Shown: positions 27,827 through 36,909 of the stretch, one piece after another
How the letters are laid out: each line of letters begins with the position of its first letter
Position numbering within the stretch: position 1 is the first letter of the stretch
Origin: an uncultured Clostridia bacterium
Lineage (GTDB): Bacteria; Bacillota; Clostridia; TANB77; CAG-508
Length of the DNA: 64,000 nucleotides
Reading direction: 5' to 3'
Assembly (NCBI GenBank): GCA_948976265.1
Contig: CARFUA010000005.1
Span: 1-64,000, forward strand
Made by a program: the position numbers and the translations under genes
Notes under the pieces: generated by a model
What the model saw: only the letters and a program-made list of their open reading frames with translations
Database searches by the model: none
Told to the model about the DNA's origin: nothing

Positions 27827-30800
27827 TTACAAATAAATTAATTTATTTAAATGAGTAGCATAAATGCAAACCTCATCAACCCTTCTATTTAAACTTATTT
27901 CAAGCGCCTTTTTATAAATATTTAATTGGGTAAAATATTTTTCTTTTAATAACTTTTCATCCTCTATAAAATCCGTTTTATAATCCAATAAAACCAATTG
28001 CCCCTTTTTATCTATAAAATATAAATCAATCATTCCTTGAACTGCCACTTCTTGCCTTCCAAATTCTTCTAATTCTAAATTAACACAAAATGCCTTCTCT
28101 TTCTCCACTTGTTTTGCTTCCTTAATTCTAGCATAAATTTCAGATTGTAAAAATTGATAAATTTTTAATACATCTATCTTTTCTACTTCTTCTTTTTGAA
28201 TTATTTTTTGTAAGTACAATTGATTGATAAATTTTTTCAACTCCTCTTTTGTATAATCTCTTCCAAATTCTAACTTTTGCAAAATCAAATGCATTAAAGT
28301 ACCTTTTTGGGCACCTGTTACCTGGTGACTTTGCTCTGCAAACTTCGCTGAAATCTCCTCCAAACCAATCGGAGAAGTCTCTATATTTGGGCACGCTTTA
28401 ATTTGGGACGCTGCTATTTTAATCGGCAAATCGATTAATTCTTTATAGGGATATTCCCACTCAAACCTTGCACCGTATATCTTCAATCTTCACTCTAGCT
28501 TCAAAGTCGAATTCTCTAGTCTTCTGGTCAATAATTTCTTGCGTATCTTCAAATTCATTCTTAGCATGAACCTTAACAGACAAACAATCCTGTAACTTTC
28601 CCGTCAAAAACACCAAATAAATCCAATCCAAATACGAAATATATTGCTTCAATAAAACTGGTGGAAATTGACTTTCTTCCACTTGATATACATTCAGTAA
28701 ATCTTCCTTATTTTGTTTTTCCTTTTCAAAATCCTTAACCGTGCCTGTCACAATTAGTTTTTCTTTTGCACGCGTCAGCGCAACATACAAAATTCTCATT
28801 TCTTCTGCCATCGATTCATTTCTTCCTACAATCTTAATAGCTTGTTTAGCTGCCGTCGGATATTCAATCTTTCTTACATAATCAATATATTGTGGACCAA
28901 AACCAATTTCCTTATGCAATAAAATATTCGTTTTCAAATCCTGCAAATTAATGCTTTTATTCGCTTGGCATAAAAATACAACCGGAAATTCCAATCCCTT
29001 ACTTTTATGAATACTCATCATTCTAACCACATTTTCATTTTCGCCAATTACCTTTGCAGCTGCCATATCCGAATTTCCACTTTTCAACCTTTCAACAAAT
29101 CGAATAAAATGAAACAATCCACTAAAACTGGTCTTTTCATATTCCTTAGCACGCTCAAACAACATTCTCAAATTTGCTTGTCGCAAACGTCCATTTGGCA
29201 TTAATCCTACATAATCAAAAAATCCAGTATCCACATAAATTTTCCAAATTAATTCCGCTAAACTCAAATATTCACTTTCCTGCTTCCAATTTTTTAAATA
29301 AGTCAAAAATCTTTGTACCTTTTCTTTCGTTTCTGGCTTCACATTTTGGCTAACATTTTGTAAATTAAAATAAAACCTATCTTCTCTATTTTCTAAACGA
29401 ATTTCCACCATTTCATTATCCGAAAATCCCCCAATTGGCGACCTCATAACAGAAACTAACTCAATATCATTCAATGGATTATCTAAAATCTTCAATACAT
29501 TCATTATTGTCTGAACTTCTAAGGTATCAAAATATTCTGCTGTTGTATCTGAAAAAACAGGAATGTTATGTTTCATTAATTCCCTCTCGAAAACAGGAGC
29601 CGCCATTTTGGTAGAACGTAGCAAAATAACAATATCTCGATAATCAATATTACGCATTTTTCCATCTTTGCCCTTTATTTGTTTCTTACCCTCTACCATT
29701 TCTTGTATTCTTTTTCTTACAAAAATAGCCTCCAACTCAACTGCACTCAATTCTCTTTCTTCTTGATTAACTTCTTCCTCATCTTCCTCCAAATTTTTAT
29801 CGTCTTTTTCTGCATTTAAATCAATCATATGTAATTCGCTTTTCCCCACTCCATTCTCAATTTGTGGATAATCAGCACCTAAATTCAAAAATTCTTCTTC
29901 TGTATAATCAATATCCCCCAATTCTTTGCTCATAATCGTTTCGAAAATCGTATTGGTAATATCCAATATATTTTGCTTACTTCTAAAATTCTTAAAAAGC
30001 TGAATTTTCAAACCATTTTCATTGCCATTCAAACTATATTTTTCATATTTATCCAAAAACAACTCTGGGCAAGCTTGCCTAAATTTATAAATGCTTTGCT
30101 TCACATCTCCCACCATAAAAATATTGTTGCCACGTGATACCGACTTCAAAATCAATTCTTGCACTTGATTGCTATCTTGGTATTCGTCAATTGCAATTTC
30201 TTCAAACTTTTCTTGATAAGCCTTCGCCACTTCCGTTGGAACAATTTCTCCTGCCTCATTTTCCTGCACTAAAATTTCCAAAGCATAGTGCTCAATATCT
30301 GAAAAATCAATCATATTTCTACTTTTTTTCTTCTCTTTAAAAGCCTCTTCAAATTGCAAAACCAAATCTTTCAAAGCCACCAAATTAGTATATTGCAAAG
30401 CAATATCTTCAAAGGCTTCTTTCGAATTATATAATAATGTTTTATCCAACAAACCGTTAATTTTCTTTTTTACGAAATCTCTCGTTTTTTTCACTTCTTC
30501 TTTTAATTCTGAATTAGCATTTTTCACAGATGGCCAAGTCTTAAACTTAAACTGGGCAACATATTCAAACGCTTCATCCCAAAGTTTGCAACTTTCATAT
30601 AAACCTTGCAAAATATCCATATCATTTTGCAGTGTTTGTCCATATTTTTCCATTTCTTGATAAGGTTCTAATTTCTTTTTTTGTATCTTAAGCTGGGTTA
30701 TTCCATTTAAAATTTCTTCTTTCAAATCTTGTAATAATATCCTACCCCAAATGGATTCCGAAAAATCCTGATTTGGCATAACATGAAACATTTCCACTTT

Positions 30801-31371
30801 TTCTTCCAACCATTTTTGAGGAAATGGCATACTTTGAATCATTCGCACCATGTGAAAAACCATTTCTTTTACTGGCTCATCACCACGATATCCTGTATAA
30901 CTTTCCATTAACTGAGCAAACATTTTATCTTCTGTCTCATACAATTTTTCAAAAACTTCCTCTAACACTTCTTGTCTTAATAATTCAATTTCCTCTTCTG
31001 AAGCAATGCGGAAATTGGCAGGCAAATTAATTTCAAAAAAATTATTTTTTATTACATCCAAACAAAAAGAATGAATCGTACAAATATTTGATTTTCCCAA
31101 TAAAATAATTTGTTTTTGCAACCTTTCATCCTCTGGATTTTCATCCAATTTTCGATAAATCGCATCTAATACTCTTTCACGCATTTCAGACGCCGCAGCA
31201 TTGGTAAAGGTTACCACTAATAATTTATCGATGTCAATTTTATCATTCAAAATTTTCTGAATAATTCGTTCCACCAAAACAGCCGTCTTTCCACTGCCGA
31301 GCCGCTGCTGCAACTAATATATCATTTCCTTTTTCAAAAATTGCCTTTTTTTGTTCTTCGGTCCAGTCCAT
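27827..31371 (-). CDS. addA: Helicase-nuclease subunit AddA (two +1 shifts at CGG)
   Basis: AddA is the UvrD-like motor and nuclease of the AddAB recombination complex. Translation starts at 31371 (MDWTEEQKKAIFEKG). The first break, at codon 25 (GCG GCT CGG CAG), falls in the ATP-binding P-loop; dropping the C gives AAAAGSGKTAVL. The long middle part carries helicase motifs (VVTFTNAAASEMRERV, AIDEYQDSN, VGDVKQSIYKFR, MSIHKSKGLEFPVV, VALTRAKEKL). The second break, near codon 966 (GAT ATA CGG TGC), leads into the RecB-type nuclease with GMIDLYF and LLDYKTD. The rebuilt length is about 1180 residues, normal. addB is not adjacent. Both breaks are of the CGG type. Confidence 0.92.
28473..28475 (-). 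other. CGG +1 frame-change site in addA (codon ~966)
   Basis: In-frame CGG after ATA. Reading GGT as Gly joins the helicase part to the nuclease part. In the zero frame a stop comes three codons later. Confidence 0.85.
31297..31299 (-). other. CGG +1 frame-change site in addA P-loop (codon 25)
   Basis: In-frame CGG after GCT. Reading GGC as Gly creates the invariant Walker A AGSGKT. The next base is C. Confidence 0.88.
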
Positions 31372-31467
31372 TTCCATTCCTCTATTTCTTTTTTGTTTCT
31401 TTGGAATGATTATATCAAAACAAATCCAAGATAGCAATCTTTTTTCATGAAAAAAGACATGTAGAAA

Positions 31468-31869
31468 CTACATATCTTCTTGGTCTTGACTATTCTTCAT
31501 ATACTCTGGGAAACGTAACTTAATCGCTTCATAAAAATAAGGCGCATACGAACAATTAAAAAGATTGCTAACATAAAAATCACTTACACAATTCCCTTCA
31601 AAATTTTCGTATGGAAAACCATTCCAAAGATTAAAGGCTAATTCTGTAACCTTTTTTGAAATTCCTGTCTGCCAATTTTTACTCAAAGAATCCACATTAA
31701 TTTCGCCTCTTAGCAAATCAAAAATTTCATTCACATGTCTTCTTGTTACTTGATTAATTCCCAATGTATAAATAAAAGCATGATGATATTCATCTGTTTT
31801 TCGAAATTCCTCTACTTGTTTTAAAGTATTTTCATAAAATTCTTTATGCTTTTGATTGATAAAATTCAC
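31468..31869 (-). CDS. DUF6075-like protein
   Basis: A 133-residue soluble protein. KHKEFYENTL, YTLGINQVTRRHVNEIFD, NWQTGISKKVTELAFNLWNGF and the closing PYFYEAIKLRFPEYM match what I recall of DUF6075, a family often found in Firmicutes accessory DNA. Function is unknown. The GTG start has GAGAGGA at good spacing. It lies 96 bases upstream of addA on the same strand. The assignment is from memory of the pattern, so moderate. Confidence 0.68.
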   Translation of the reverse strand: MNFINQKHKEFYENTLKQVEEFRKTDEYHHAFIYTLGINQVTRRHVNEIFDLLRGEINVDSLSKNWQTGISKKVTELAFNLWNGFPYENFEGNCVSDFYVSNLFNCSYAPYFYEAIKLRFPEYMKNSQDQEDM

Positions 31870-32054
31870 TTTTATTTCCTCTCTTTCCTATTGATTCTCA
31901 ATTTTAAAATGCTATTTTTTCCTTGTTATAGCTATGTGTAATATTAAAACTTTTATGCTTCCTTTTCTTGGTATGAATTCCATTTTTATTTAGCATTTTC
32001 AAGAATATTTTTTGTTTCTTTACAAATAATAAATTCAACTCAAAGGAGGATTTT

Positions 32055-32480
32055 ATGGATGATTTAACAATTTTAAATGAAATTCACAAAGGTGTTTGTA
32101 TGGGCAAAGATTCCCTTGCAATGGTGTCCGAAAAAAGTACGAATGCTAACTTTAAGGATGAATTAACGTATCAATATAATCAATATCAACAAACAGAAAA
32201 TCGAATTAATCAAAAATTCGAAGAAATTGGGCAAATTCCAGATGATACCCCTATGAAAGAAAAAATCATGGGTTGGACTGGAATTCAGTTTAATACACTT
32301 AACGATAAAAGTAATTCTAGCCTTTCAGAAATGTTAATACAAGGTTATGATATGGGCATTATCAAAGGCGTAAAACTTTTGAATCAAAGTCCCGAAGCTT
32401 CCAATCAGGTAAAAGATATTTTAAATGGTTTTATTGCTTTTCAAGAAAATAGTATTGAGCGTTTAAAAAAATTTTTATAA
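32055..32480 (+). CDS. Ferritin-like four-helix protein (DUF2383-type)
   Basis: A 141-residue all-helical protein without membrane segments. The layout LTILNEIHKGVCMGKDSL...FKDELTYQYNQYQQTENRI...GWTGIQFNTLNDKSNSSLSEMLIQGYDMGIIKG fits the DUF2383/ferritin-like fold used in small stress proteins. Conserved acidic and His metal ligands are incomplete, so iron binding is uncertain. AAAGGAGG lies at ideal distance. It is a single gene with a strong terminator and convergent with a minus-strand RNA-like unit. Confidence 0.62.
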   Translation: MDDLTILNEIHKGVCMGKDSLAMVSEKSTNANFKDELTYQYNQYQQTENRINQKFEEIGQIPDDTPMKEKIMGWTGIQFNTLNDKSNSSLSEMLIQGYDMGIIKGVKLLNQSPEASNQVKDILNGFIAFQENSIERLKKFL

Positions 32481-32485
32481 GTTTG

Positions 32486-32514
32486 AAAAAAGGAATCTTA
32501 AAGATTCCTTTTTC
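32486..32514 (+). terminator. Terminator of the ferritin-like gene
   Basis: AAAAAGGAATCTT (32487-32499) and AAGATTCCTTTTT (32501-32513) are perfect inverted repeats ending in a T-run. Confidence 0.85.
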
Positions 32515-32526
32515 CAAATTATAGCA

Positions 32527-32603
32527 AAAGAGAAGAACTTTTTGTCCTTCTCTTCAAAAATACCTCTACCTTTTATTATATCATATTTTCGTTAATTTGT
32601 CAA
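32527..32603 (-). ncRNA. Promoter plus ~45-nt hairpin transcript, copy A
   Basis: On the minus strand TTGACA (32603-32598), 17 bases and TATAAT (32580-32575) are followed by AAAAGGTAGAGG, a T5 stretch and a hairpin (AAGAGAAG/CTTCTCTT, 32528-32554) ending in U. No minus-strand gene follows, so this would be a very short terminated RNA. A homologous unit lies at 45826-45905. Confidence 0.5.
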
Positions 32604-32643
32604 CTTGACAAATTACAAAAATTGTGCTTACATAATAAATCAT

Positions 32644-34084
32644 TTAACCACTTTGCTCTATTTTAAATCCATTCGTTAAATCTCCACTTATTTTTTCTAC
32701 TTTTAGAGAAATAATTGGAAAAAGCGTACGTGATACATTTCCTACATTCTCATTTGAGTTATCCATACCATAAGCAGTTAATTCTCCTCTATTTACAAAT
32801 CGCATATTAAAATTGCAATACTCTGCTCCAACATTAATACAACGAGAAGCCACCCAGTAAGTTGTATTACTATCATTTGGTTTTAAAATACTGGTATAAT
32901 TTCCTAAAGCTGATGAAAATTCATCATTTGCCATCCTATAATAGGATTGATAAGGTTTAATACTCACAGAATCTGTAATAGTTCCTGCTATATTTCCAGA
33001 ATCTGCTATTGGTTCAATGAATTTTGTTTCTCCATTTTCTTTTGGAGAATCAATTAAACCTAATCCTCTTCCTTTTTCTATTTTCACTTCTGATATCTCC
33101 CCATTTGCTGTAATAACACTTAATTCTTCTTTCCCATATATAATTGGATATTTTTTATAAGTTGTATAAGGCTCTTTCAATTGGTTCTCTATAGTTAAGT
33201 GACTATAGGCTGAATTTTTATTAGTATATCGTTCTTTGGCTACTGTCAATTTTTCCTTGTCCATTAGTTTTTCAATATCTTCTATATTGATGTTCCTCGC
33301 TCTAATTCCATTTTTTTCATCTCCATATAAATAATTACATGCATCATTTAGCAATTTTACCCCATTATTATATCCTTGAGCACCTTGTAGCCTTACAGTT
33401 CCAGTTGCAACATTAGCAGGAACTAACTGTATAAGACCTGTTTTTTCATCCATACTTAACACTTTCCAATTTGTAATATTGAAGGATTGTCCTTTAGCAC
33501 TACTTAAAGATGTAACACTTGTTTGATCCGACGAAGCATATGTCGATTCCCATGAATATGTTCCACTTGGGCTATAGTTCACAGTTGAACCAATTTCTAG
33601 TCCTTCTGGAATCTCTACTGGTATGGCATCTGGATTGGAATATTGATTCATAACATAATCCGTTGTGTAAACAGTTCCAGCTATATCAATATATGTTTTT
33701 AATACTAATTTTCCATTATCCGCTGTTGCTTGCTCGATTTTAAAATCATTCACATTTTCACACAATTTCATTTGATTAAAATAAAGAATATTGGTATCTT
33801 TTAATTTAATAAACGTGTTCATTTTTTCTTCTTTGCTAAACGTAACATAGACTTCTTCTGCATTTGGTTCACTACATTTTACAATTTCATGCCCATTTTT
33901 AGTATATTCTAACATATATAAATTAAATTTATTATATTCTGAAGTTGCATTTTCGGTTCCTCTTAAATCACGTATATTTTGGTTGAAAAATAAGGTAACA
34001 CTCCCTACAATTGCAATCACCATTACAAAAGATGCAACATAAATCACAAGACTTACCATCGTAATTCCGTTTTTGATTTTTCAT
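32644..34084 (-). CDS. Prepilin-like surface protein (one +1 shift at CGG)
   Basis: Translation starts at 34084 with AGAGGTG upstream: ATG AAA AAT CAA AAA CGG AAT. Skipping the C of codon 6 gives MKNQKGITMVSLVIYVASFV, a textbook type IV prepilin leader with the cleavage-site Gly exactly at the shift; without the shift the frame ends after a few more codons. Total length is about 479 residues. After the hydrophobic helix the protein is a large beta-rich extracellular part, with repeated Thr/Ser/Asn segments and TNYWVASRCINV-like features seen in bacterial surface proteins. The end is variable in character. No known ligand domain is recognised. Confidence 0.78.
34067..34069 (-). other. CGG +1 frame-change site in the prepilin-like gene (codon 6)
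   Basis: In-frame CGG after AAA. Reading GGA as Gly produces the prepilin peptidase cleavage Gly before ITMVSLV. Confidence 0.85.
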
Positions 34085-34149
34085 ACTCGACACCTCTTAA
34101 ATTAGTATAACTTAAATCAAAAATAATAGCAACCTATTTTTTATTTTTT

Positions 34150-34180
34150 TGTTGACAAATTTTAAAATTATCTATAGTAT
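34150..34180 (+). promoter_or_regulatory. Promoter of the 34215 gene
   Basis: TTGACA, 17 bases and TAGTAT, about 30 bases before an AGAGGG ribosome binding site. Confidence 0.55.
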
Positions 34181-34214
34181 GTTATTATAAAATATTTAAG
34201 AGGGAAATATACAA

Positions 34215-35002
34215 ATGAATAATGAGAAAAAACTTTAACTATTAGCGTTACAAGATTATTTTTAGCAATCGCTATTATTGCACTTATGATTATGGCTTAT
34301 TTTATCTACCAAATTTCGAACGAAAAACAAACTGCTATTGCCGAGCTTAATACTCTAAACAGTGAGGTTGGCACTCTTGACAATACGGTTTCTTCCTTGC
34401 AAAATGTTATCAATCACACACTAGATAACACTAACTCACAAACATCCAGCTCTTCCAATTCTTCAAACTTAAATTCCAATACTTCCAACACTACTTCTCA
34501 AGCGACAAACAATGTATCACAACCAAATGAATCTGAATGCAAAACTGCCTTACTAAAATATTTGGATTGTATAGGTACTGGTTCTCCAATCAGTGAATTA
34601 GTTGTTTTAGACTTTCTAACTTATGACCAAACAGATTCAGCTACTCGTATTACCATTGATAATAAGGATTATTTAAAAACAACTATAAAATATTCTGATT
34701 TTAAAAATACCGTTCTAAACTATGTAACAGAAGATTTCTTTAACAATAAATTTCCTAAAGGAGCCGAAACTCCAGATGGTTACGTTGCTTTTGTGGATGG
34801 TGGAAAGAGTGGTACTACTCATCTAATTAACAACATGACATTAGTCTCCAATCAAAATAATTTAGTTCAATATGAAGTTGCTTATGTTTATTCCGAATCA
34901 GACGAAAGTAATGGTGAAAAAAGAAAATTACAAGCAACCTTTGAAAAAGCTTCCAATGGTCATTACTTACTTTCTAATGTAGAGTTTGAGAATCATTTTT
35001 AA
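34215..35002 (+). CDS. Membrane-anchored Ser/Asn-rich protein (break in an A6 run)
   Basis: The natural start at 34215 has AGAGGG upstream and reads ATG AAT AAT GAG AAA AAA CTT TAA. Reading one A twice (a -1 change in A6) continues into TLTISVTRLFLAIAIIALMIMAYFIY, a complete membrane anchor. The ATG at 34286 alone would cut that helix in half. A coiled-coil stretch and a Ser/Asn/Thr-rich linker (about residues 70-105) follow, then a compact domain without a recognised family. This break differs from the CGG type; it may be homopolymer slippage in the cell or a sequencing error. Rebuilt length is about 262 residues. Confidence 0.65.
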
Positions 35003-35024
35003 AAAGCGGATTTTCCGCTTTTTT
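35002..35024 (+). terminator. Terminator of the 34215 gene
   Basis: AAAAGCGGA (35002-35010) and TCCGCTTTT (35014-35022) form a hairpin followed by a T-run. Confidence 0.88.
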
Positions 35025-35031
35025 TTTGCGC

Positions 35032-35245
35032 AAAAAAATTCCCCACGTCTAAGCCGTAAGGTGTGAATTTTTATGGACCTGTACTCACACAGGTGGGTGT
35101 TTTCCTAGATATTCCTGGGTTTCTCGAGAGGATAAATCGTCTCAAGCATACACGCCATATCTAGAGTGCAAACTCCCGTATCCAAAACTTGTAGGTTCTA
35201 AAAATTCAGTCTACACGTACTTCGCAGGGATGTTATTTACTTTGT
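35032..35245 (-). ncRNA. Candidate 6S-like structured RNA
   Basis: A promoter (35252-35280) directs a transcript of about 214 nt ending in U7. Its two ends pair as a long rod: UCCC with GGGGA at the base, GUGU with ACAC, and a 9-bp GAAUUUUUA/UAAAAAUUC helix. CUAGAUAU pairs with AUAUCUAG nearer the tip. No reading frame of note is present. The size, strong promoter, paired ends and central unpaired regions match 6S RNA, which sequesters RNA polymerase; some sequence (ACCUAC, ACGGGAGUUUG) also recalls Firmicutes 6S, but this is from memory. Another ncRNA class is possible. Confidence 0.55.
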
Positions 35246-35251
35246 AATTTT

Positions 35252-35280
35252 ATTATAGCATATTTTTTCTACTTTTTCAA
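35252..35280 (-). promoter_or_regulatory. Promoter of the 6S-like RNA
   Basis: TTGAAA (35280-35275), exactly 17 bases, TATAAT (35257-35252) on the minus strand. Confidence 0.7.
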
Positions 35281-35391
35281 TTTCAATTTTCCTAATTAGC
35301 TATGATTAGAGTCATTTTTAAGCGTTTTTATATGATTTTAATATCTTTCTCTCACTTTCTGAGATTGTACCATAACTTGACAAATCAGAAA

Positions 35392-36281
35392 TTATGTATC
35401 CCAGTTAGGCACATATTGATCTTCATTTTCCTCTAATGCTTGCGTATAACCATTCTGCAATCCTAAACGTTCCATATAAACAAGAATTTCTTCATACTCT
35501 TCTTTGCTTAATTTTCGATTAATATCCTGCCTTTCTAATGCTTTATGGGCTGGAAAATATTGTGCCATAACGCTTACATAAACTTCTGAATCCATATTTT
35601 TATGAATCCATTTCAATACTTGTTTTGTATTTTGCAAATGATTCGGAAGCACCAGATGCCTGATGATTAATCCTTTCTGAATCATTCCCTTTTCATCAAA
35701 TTTAGGATTTCCAACTTGTCGATACATCTCTTTTATCGCTTTGGAAGCCACTTCAAAATAATGGTCAATCCCTGACAAGTCCTTTGCTAAATCATTATAA
35801 AAATATTTGAAATCTGGCAAATAAACATCCACATAACCTGCTAACATTTGAATCGTTTCTTTTTTCTCAAATCCGCTTGAATTATAGACGATTGGAATCT
35901 TCAATCCTTGGTTTTTCGCTAACTTTATCGTTTCCATTATTTGAGGCACATATATACAGCCTGTCACCAGATTAATATTATTTGCTCCTTTTTCTTGCAA
36001 TTTCAAAAATTCATTGGCTAATTGTTCAATTGTCACGGTTTTTCCTTTACCGTATTTGACTAATTTCATAGTTTTGGCAAAATTTACAATTCATGTTACA
36101 ACCTGTAAAAAAGACAGCTCCAGAACCACTTTTTCCACTAATACACGGTTCTTCAAAAAAATGCAAATCAGCAAGCGATATTTTTATCTGGCTATCTGAT
36201 TTACATTTTCCGTGTTTCTCCTTTGATTCTATTTACTTTGCATTCATGTGGACATAGCGTACATTTTTCTAGAATTTGCAT
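35392..36281 (-). CDS. PflA-like radical SAM protein (two +1 shifts at CGG)
   Basis: Translation starts at 36281 (MQILEKCTLCPHECKVNR) with AGGAG upstream. Codon 24 (GAA ACA CGG AAA ATG TAA) breaks; skipping C gives KGETGKCKS and continues to LHFFEEPCISG and GCNMNCKFCQNYEIS, the iron-sulfur CxxxCxxC site. The second break near codon 77 (CAA ATA CGG TAA) becomes QIGKGKTVT. The rebuilt chain of about 295 residues has the usual order of the uncharacterised PflA-like COG1313 family, including INLVTGCIYVPQI and FKYFYNDLAKDLSG. Each zero frame meets a stop within three codons of the CGG. Confidence 0.88.
36050..36052 (-). other. CGG +1 frame-change site in the radical SAM gene (codon ~77)
   Basis: In-frame CGG after ATA, followed at once by TAA in the zero frame. 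Reading GGT as Gly restores IGKGKT. Confidence 0.87.
36210..36212 (-). other. CGG +1 frame-change site in the radical SAM gene (codon 24)
   Basis: In-frame CGG after ACA. Reading GGA as Gly restores the family motif KGETGKC. Confidence 0.87.
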
Positions 36282-36319
36282 TTTCGCTCCTTTTGTTATA
36301 TTGGGTCGAACGATTTTTC

Positions 36320-36348
36320 TTGTCTTTTTCTTACCTTCATCATATAAT
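36320..36348 (+). promoter_or_regulatory. Plus-strand promoter of the 36355 RNA
   Basis: TTGTCT (36320-36325), 17 bases, TATAAT (36343-36348). Confidence 0.6.
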
Positions 36349-36354
36349 TTTGTA

Positions 36355-36472
36355 CCAAACAAGGAGAAGCAAGTAGATGTATAATTAATTAGCCCCATCT
36401 CTGCTACGTTACCTAGAGATGGGACTTTCCTTATCCAAGGTGGCAATCACAAAATGTGACTCCTTGTTTTTC
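36355..36472 (+). ncRNA. Candidate riboswitch-like or stand-alone structured RNA
   Basis: About 118 nt with a promoter before and a U-run after. AAACAAGGAG (36357-36366) can pair with CUCCUUGUUU (36460-36469). A perfect 9-bp hairpin CCCAUCUCU/AGAGAUGGG (36394-36423) lies inside. The 3' end alternatively forms a local terminator, CAAGG (36436-36440) with CCUUG (36462-36466), around an inner UCACA/UGUGA helix. Two mutually exclusive pairings of the same 3' strand are typical of a switch. AAGGUGGCAAUCAC faintly recalls a T-box antiterminator. No plus-strand gene follows, so an orphan or trans-acting RNA is likely. Confidence 0.5.
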
Positions 36473-36528
36473 TTTAATTAAATTATACTATATTTTTTAT
36501 AATATGTCAAACCTTTCTATTCGACATA

Positions 36529-36864
36529 TTAACTTAGTACATCCTTAATCGCTTCTCCAATAATTTTATTCACATCTGCAATCATCACGTTAAAACGAAC
36601 TTCTTTATCAAAATAATCTTTTACCTTTGGATTTTGCACTAGAATTTGATAAAGCTCTTGCAACTTCTGCATTTTTTCATTGCTTTGCGTTTCTCCTTGC
36701 ATTGCCAAAAGTTGCTCTTCATAGCGGATTTTCTCGAATTCTTCTACTTGTTCTTTTAACTTCAAATCAACAAATAATTCTTCTTTGATTTGTTTGTACT
36801 CCTTATATTCTTTCGAATCTTTAATCGCTTTCGCTAAATTATTTGCATTGTCATATACTTCCAT
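36529..36864 (-). CDS. YlbF/YmcA family protein
   Basis: A 111-residue helical protein. NANNLAKAIKDSKEYKEYKQIKEEL, LKEQVEEFEKIRYEEQ and a C-terminal FDKEVRFNVMIADVNKIIGEAI follow the YlbF/YmcA pattern. In Bacillus these proteins form a complex that tunes RNase Y mRNA cleavage and affects competence, sporulation and biofilm. AAAGGATG precedes the ATG. It lies 45 bases after the GH57 gene and may share its transcript. Confidence 0.85.
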   Translation of the reverse strand: MEVYDNANNLAKAIKDSKEYKEYKQIKEELFVDLKLKEQVEEFEKIRYEEQLLAMQGETQSNEKMQKLQELYQILVQNPKVKDYFDKEVRFNVMIADVNKIIGEAIKDVLS

Positions 36865-36909
36865 TTTTTACATCCTTTCTTTCTGTTTTAAGTAAAACCT
36901 TGCCTCTCC

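Noticed and set aside
28140..28394. Open frame of 84 codons inside addA on the same strand
   Set aside because: It overlaps the nuclease domain in another frame, has no ribosome binding site and no family pattern.
36436..36472. A regular T-box leader
   Set aside because: No stem I with specifier loop, no downstream aminoacyl-tRNA synthetase or amino acid gene on the plus strand, and only partial match to the T-box sequence.
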